This document shows, in pieces, positions 61,725-64,000 of a stretch of DNA of 64,000 nt. Numbering within the stretch: the stretch's first letter is position 1; each line of letters begins with the position of its first letter. The translations under genes were made by a program, and so were the position numbers. The DNA is from Flavobacterium aquatile LMG 4008 = ATCC 11947 (lineage in GTDB: Bacteria > Bacteroidota > Bacteroidia > Flavobacteriales > Flavobacteriaceae), in contig NZ_JRHH01000003.1 in assembly GCF_000757385.1 (NCBI RefSeq), positions 792,389 to 856,388 on the forward strand, written 5' to 3'. Below the pieces are notes generated by a model. The model was not told where the DNA came from and searched no databases. It worked only from the letters and a program-made list of their open reading frames with translations.

Positions 61725-62813
61725 TTATTTAAAGTATGAGAAGTCGTGGTTGTCTTCAATTTTCAACAAACTTTCATAAATTAATTTAATTACATTTTCT
61801 ACATCTTCTCTATGCACCATTTCAACAGTTGTGTGCATATAGCGCAAAGAAAGAGAAATCAATGCCGATGCAACACCGCCGTTACTATAAGCAAAAGCAT
61901 CAGTGTCTGTTCCAGTAACACGTGATGTTGCATGTCGTTGAAACGGAATTTTCTTTTCTTCTGCAGTAGAAACAATCAATTCTCGTAAAATGTTTTGTGT
62001 AGCTGGCGCATAAGCAATAACTGGACCTTTACCCATTTGTAAATCGCCTTCAATCTTTTTGTCAATCATAGGTGTAGTAGTATCGTGACAAACATCGGTT
62101 ACGATGGCTACATTTGGTTTTATCGTTTGAGTAATCATTTCCGCTCCACGAAGTCCGATTTCTTCTTGAACAGAATTTACGATGTACAATCCAAAAGGAA
62201 GCTTCTTCTTATTTTCCTTCAATAAACGAGCAACTTCCGCAATCATAAATCCGCCCATTCTGTTGTCAATCGCTCTACAAACAAATTTATTCTCGTTCAA
62301 AACCATAAATTCATCAGGATACGTAATCACACATCCCACATGAACACCCAAATTTTCAACTTCTTCCTTTGTAGAACATCCACAATCAATAAAAATATTG
62401 TGAATTGTGGCAGCTTCCTCTTTACCGCGATTTCTCGTATGAATAGCTGGCCAACCAAAAACACCTTTTACAATTCCGTTTTTAGTATGAATATTAACAC
62501 GCTTCGAAGGCGCAATTTGATGGTCAGATCCACCATTTCTTATAACATATATAAGTCCATTATCTGTAATGTAGTTTACATACCAAGAAATTTCATCCGA
62601 ATGTCCTTCAATTACAACTCTAAATTTAGCATCTGGATTAATTACTCCAACTGCCGTTCCATAAGTGTCCGTGATAAAAGTATCAACATAAGGTTTTAAA
62701 TAATCCATCCATATCTTTTGTCCACCAGATTCATATCCTGTTGGTGATGGGTTATTTAAATAAGTTTCTAAAAACGATAATGATGATTTTGTAAGTATAG
62801 ATTTTGTTGCCAT
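61725..62813 (-). CDS. M42 family metallopeptidase
   Basis: A 362-residue cytoplasmic aminopeptidase of the TET/FrvX type. Metal and catalytic motifs in order: EGHSDEISW (His), AIDNRMGG (Asp), VQEEIGLRG (Glu-Glu), TDVCHDTTTP (Asp) and the final His in LRYMHTTVEMVHREDV. No signal peptide. It trims peptides inside the cell in a large self-compartmented oligomer (family knowledge). Divergent from the DUF4294 gene. Confidence 0.94.
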   Translation of the reverse strand: MATKSILTKSSLSFLETYLNNPSPTGYESGGQKIWMDYLKPYVDTFITDTYGTAVGVINPDAKFRVVIEGHSDEISWYVNYITDNGLIYVIRNGGSDHQIAPSKRVNIHTKNGIVKGVFGWPAIHTRNRGKEEAATIHNIFIDCGCSTKEEVENLGVHVGCVITYPDEFMVLNENKFVCRAIDNRMGGFMIAEVARLLKENKKKLPFGLYIVNSVQEEIGLRGAEMITQTIKPNVAIVTDVCHDTTTPMIDKKIEGDLQMGKGPVIAYAPATQNILRELIVSTAEEKKIPFQRHATSRVTGTDTDAFAYSNGGVASALISLSLRYMHTTVEMVHREDVENVIKLIYESLLKIEDNHDFSYFK

Positions 62814-62893
62814 AAATTATTTTTTGCTAAATTATAAATTTGGCATTACACTTGTTAAGGATATTATATATTTTTACAATAAATTTAATAACC

Positions 62894-63589
62894 ATGTTTA
62901 AACAATATATCTTAATAATTCTTTTAGCAATCCCATCTCTATTTTCCGCTCAAGTAAAAACGGATACACTTTTAAGTAAAAGTGAAGAATATGTAATTGT
63001 AGAAGGCGATACGCTTTCAATGTTACACGACACAATATATCTTGAAGACGTTCGTATCTACAAAGAAAAATTAGATCCCGAAGCTAAAAAACAATTCCTA
63101 CTACTTCAAAATAGAGTTTACAGAGTATACCCATACGCAAAAGTTGCTTCCGAAAGATTAACTGCGCTCAACGCAAACATGGATAAACTAAAATCCAATA
63201 AAGATAAAAAGCGCTATTTCAAAATCGTTGAAGATTATATGGAGAACGAATTTAAAGCACAACTCAAAAAATTATCCAGAAAACAAGGACAAATTTTAGT
63301 CAAGCTAATCCATCGTCAAACAGGCATCACAACCTTCGACCTTATAAAAGATTATAAAAGCGGTTGGAAAGCATTCTGGTCAAACAACACCGCAAAGCTT
63401 TTTGACATAAATATTAAAGCCAAATACGAACCCAACAAAGTAAATGAGGATTATCTAATCGAAACAATTCTAAAACGAGCCTTCGAAAACAATAGACTGG
63501 TAGAACAAAAACCTGCAACTCCATACAATTACGATGAGCTAACCGAGTATTGGATACAAAAAGCAGAAGAAGTCAACAAAAAGAAATAA
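62894..63589 (+). CDS. DUF4294 exported protein
   Basis: A 231-residue protein with a signal peptide (MFKQYILIILLAIPSLFSA) from the ATG at 62894; an earlier in-frame codon at 62840 gives no better start and overlaps a -7-like box (TAAATTTG 62835-62842). The mature part (YEDVRI-like strand LEDVRIYKEKL, RVYRVYPYAKVASERL, then LKKLSRKQGQILVKLIHRQTGITTFDLIKDYKSGWKAF) matches DUF4294, a Bacteroidota family of unknown function. Confidence 0.9.
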   Translation: MFKQYILIILLAIPSLFSAQVKTDTLLSKSEEYVIVEGDTLSMLHDTIYLEDVRIYKEKLDPEAKKQFLLLQNRVYRVYPYAKVASERLTALNANMDKLKSNKDKKRYFKIVEDYMENEFKAQLKKLSRKQGQILVKLIHRQTGITTFDLIKDYKSGWKAFWSNNTAKLFDINIKAKYEPNKVNEDYLIETILKRAFENNRLVEQKPATPYNYDELTEYWIQKAEEVNKKK

Positions 63590-63668
63590 ATACACACAAT
63601 ATATATAGGTATAATAGCTAGTATTTTTTTAATGAGCGATTGGTTCGGGCATTTTCGGTTATCCATTT

Positions 63669-63739
63669 TCCCGCTTTCGCTGCAATAAAAGCAGTTTTTA
63701 AAGAAAAAACTGCTTTTATTTCCACTACAATCGGGGCTA
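63669..63739 (-). repeat. Dispersed-repeat-like palindromic element
   Basis: In the 411-bp gap 63590-64000, a near-perfect 16-bp stem (63684-63699 with 63705-63720, AATAAAAGCAGTTTTT) is flanked by fixed-looking boxes: TAGCCCCGATTGTAGTGGA on one side (minus reading of 63721-63739) and GCAGCGAAAGCGGGA on the other (minus reading of 63669-63683). From memory this box-hairpin-box pattern recurs between genes of many Flavobacterium genomes, with variable arms. I cannot check it here. Between 63740 and 63890 I see nothing else but AT-rich DNA. Confidence 0.55.
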
Positions 63740-63890
63740 TTTGAGTGATCCATTTGAGAAGACATAAGATTTTCAGAAGCAATTTCACTATAATTTCACT
63801 TCTAAGAAAAATAATCAAAAAAACTTTAGCAAACAACAATCTTGTTTTCAGGTAATTAAAAAAAACTTTCAAAAAAGGATTAAAAAAGAC

Positions 63891-63920
63891 TTGCGAGATT
63901 GAAAAAGATACTTACTTTTG
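63891..63920 (+). promoter_or_regulatory. Strong promoter at right edge, probably of an rRNA operon
   Basis: TTG at 63891-63893, 19-bp spacer, TACTTTTG at 63913-63920, preceded by an A-rich tract (63859-63889) like an UP element. Downstream comes CACCCGC and GACGTTCATTAACAAATACTG, a leader wording that recalls rRNA promoters and the boxA region of Flavobacteriia. A second -33-like TTTG at 63977-63980 suggests a tandem P2 beyond the window. Confidence 0.6.
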
Positions 63921-64000
63921 CACCCGCATTAAGGCAGACGTTCATTAACAAATACTGAAAAAAACTTAAAAAAAGATTTGCACAGAATAGGAAAAGGTTT

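Overview
The window comes from a Flavobacteriia member (phylum Bacteroidota), most likely Flavobacterium or a close relative. The evidence is direct. The DNA is very AT-rich. Promoters fit the Bacteroidota primary-sigma consensus, TTG, 18-21 bp, then TAnnTTTG; fourteen two-box examples are listed as features. Gliding genes gldF and gldG are present. Two proteins end in type IX secretion (T9SS) sorting domains, one type B and one type A. Bacillithiol (BshB1) and menaquinone genes occur, and several families are largely known from Flavobacteriia (CAL67264-type peptide, DUF4294, DUF3667, GIN-domain protein). I see no prophage, insertion sequence, CRISPR array or genomic island. Most of the window is ordinary chromosomal housekeeping sequence.

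Layout, left half. 1-2805: edge of a lipoprotein gene, then menaquinone genes (thioesterase, isochorismate synthase) and bshB1. 2834-7500: tRNA-His, an LpxD-type acyltransferase, a secreted protein, an M28 peptidase and a DUF3667 membrane protein. 7039-10786: a sulfur-oxidation/detoxification group (DUF1801 protein, Crp/Fnr regulator, TauE/SafE permease, persulfide-dioxygenase/rhodanese fusion, small Cys/Lys-rich exported peptide). 10787-11268: a gene-free stretch with a strong candidate structured RNA. 11269-18661: a large T9SS adhesin-like protein, HPF/RaiA, a glycosyltransferase and pheT. 18828-21859: aldehyde dehydrogenase, DUF779 protein and an AraC regulator, with a direct-repeat operator candidate. 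21886-28321: bestrophin and a complete tripartite RND efflux operon. 28458-30560: recG, followed by an extremely AT-rich inverted repeat.

Layout, right half. 30925-38621: M1 aminopeptidase, lipoprotein, UvrD/PcrA helicase, Sua5/YrdC and an OmpA-family lipoprotein. 38700-43797: GT2, a solo PD-(D/E)XK domain protein, holA, a small membrane peptide, an LpxL-like acyltransferase, rhomboid and SIMPL. 43855-45215: tRNA-Tyr and a TlpA-type thioredoxin lipoprotein. 45375-51226: a T9SS-exported endonuclease, a CHASE/PAS histidine kinase with a receiver-only regulator, and mnmE. 51399-57103: universal stress protein, dnaN, gldG, gldF, a monooxygenase-fold protein and a SAM hydrolase. 57212-63589: phoH (TTG start), a short-chain dehydrogenase whose Rossmann motif lies upstream of any ATG, purC, secreted proteins, GIN protein, M42 peptidase and DUF4294. 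63590-64000: a dispersed-repeat-like element and a strong promoter that resembles a flavobacterial rRNA operon leader, so an rrn operon probably begins just beyond the right edge.

The best leads are the structured RNA at 10990-11129, the 21-bp-period direct repeat upstream of the aldehyde dehydrogenase, the apparent ATC start of the dehydrogenase at 58274, the leaderless PD-(D/E)XK gene at 39697-40143, and the repeat families in the intergenic gaps. None is proof of a new system.
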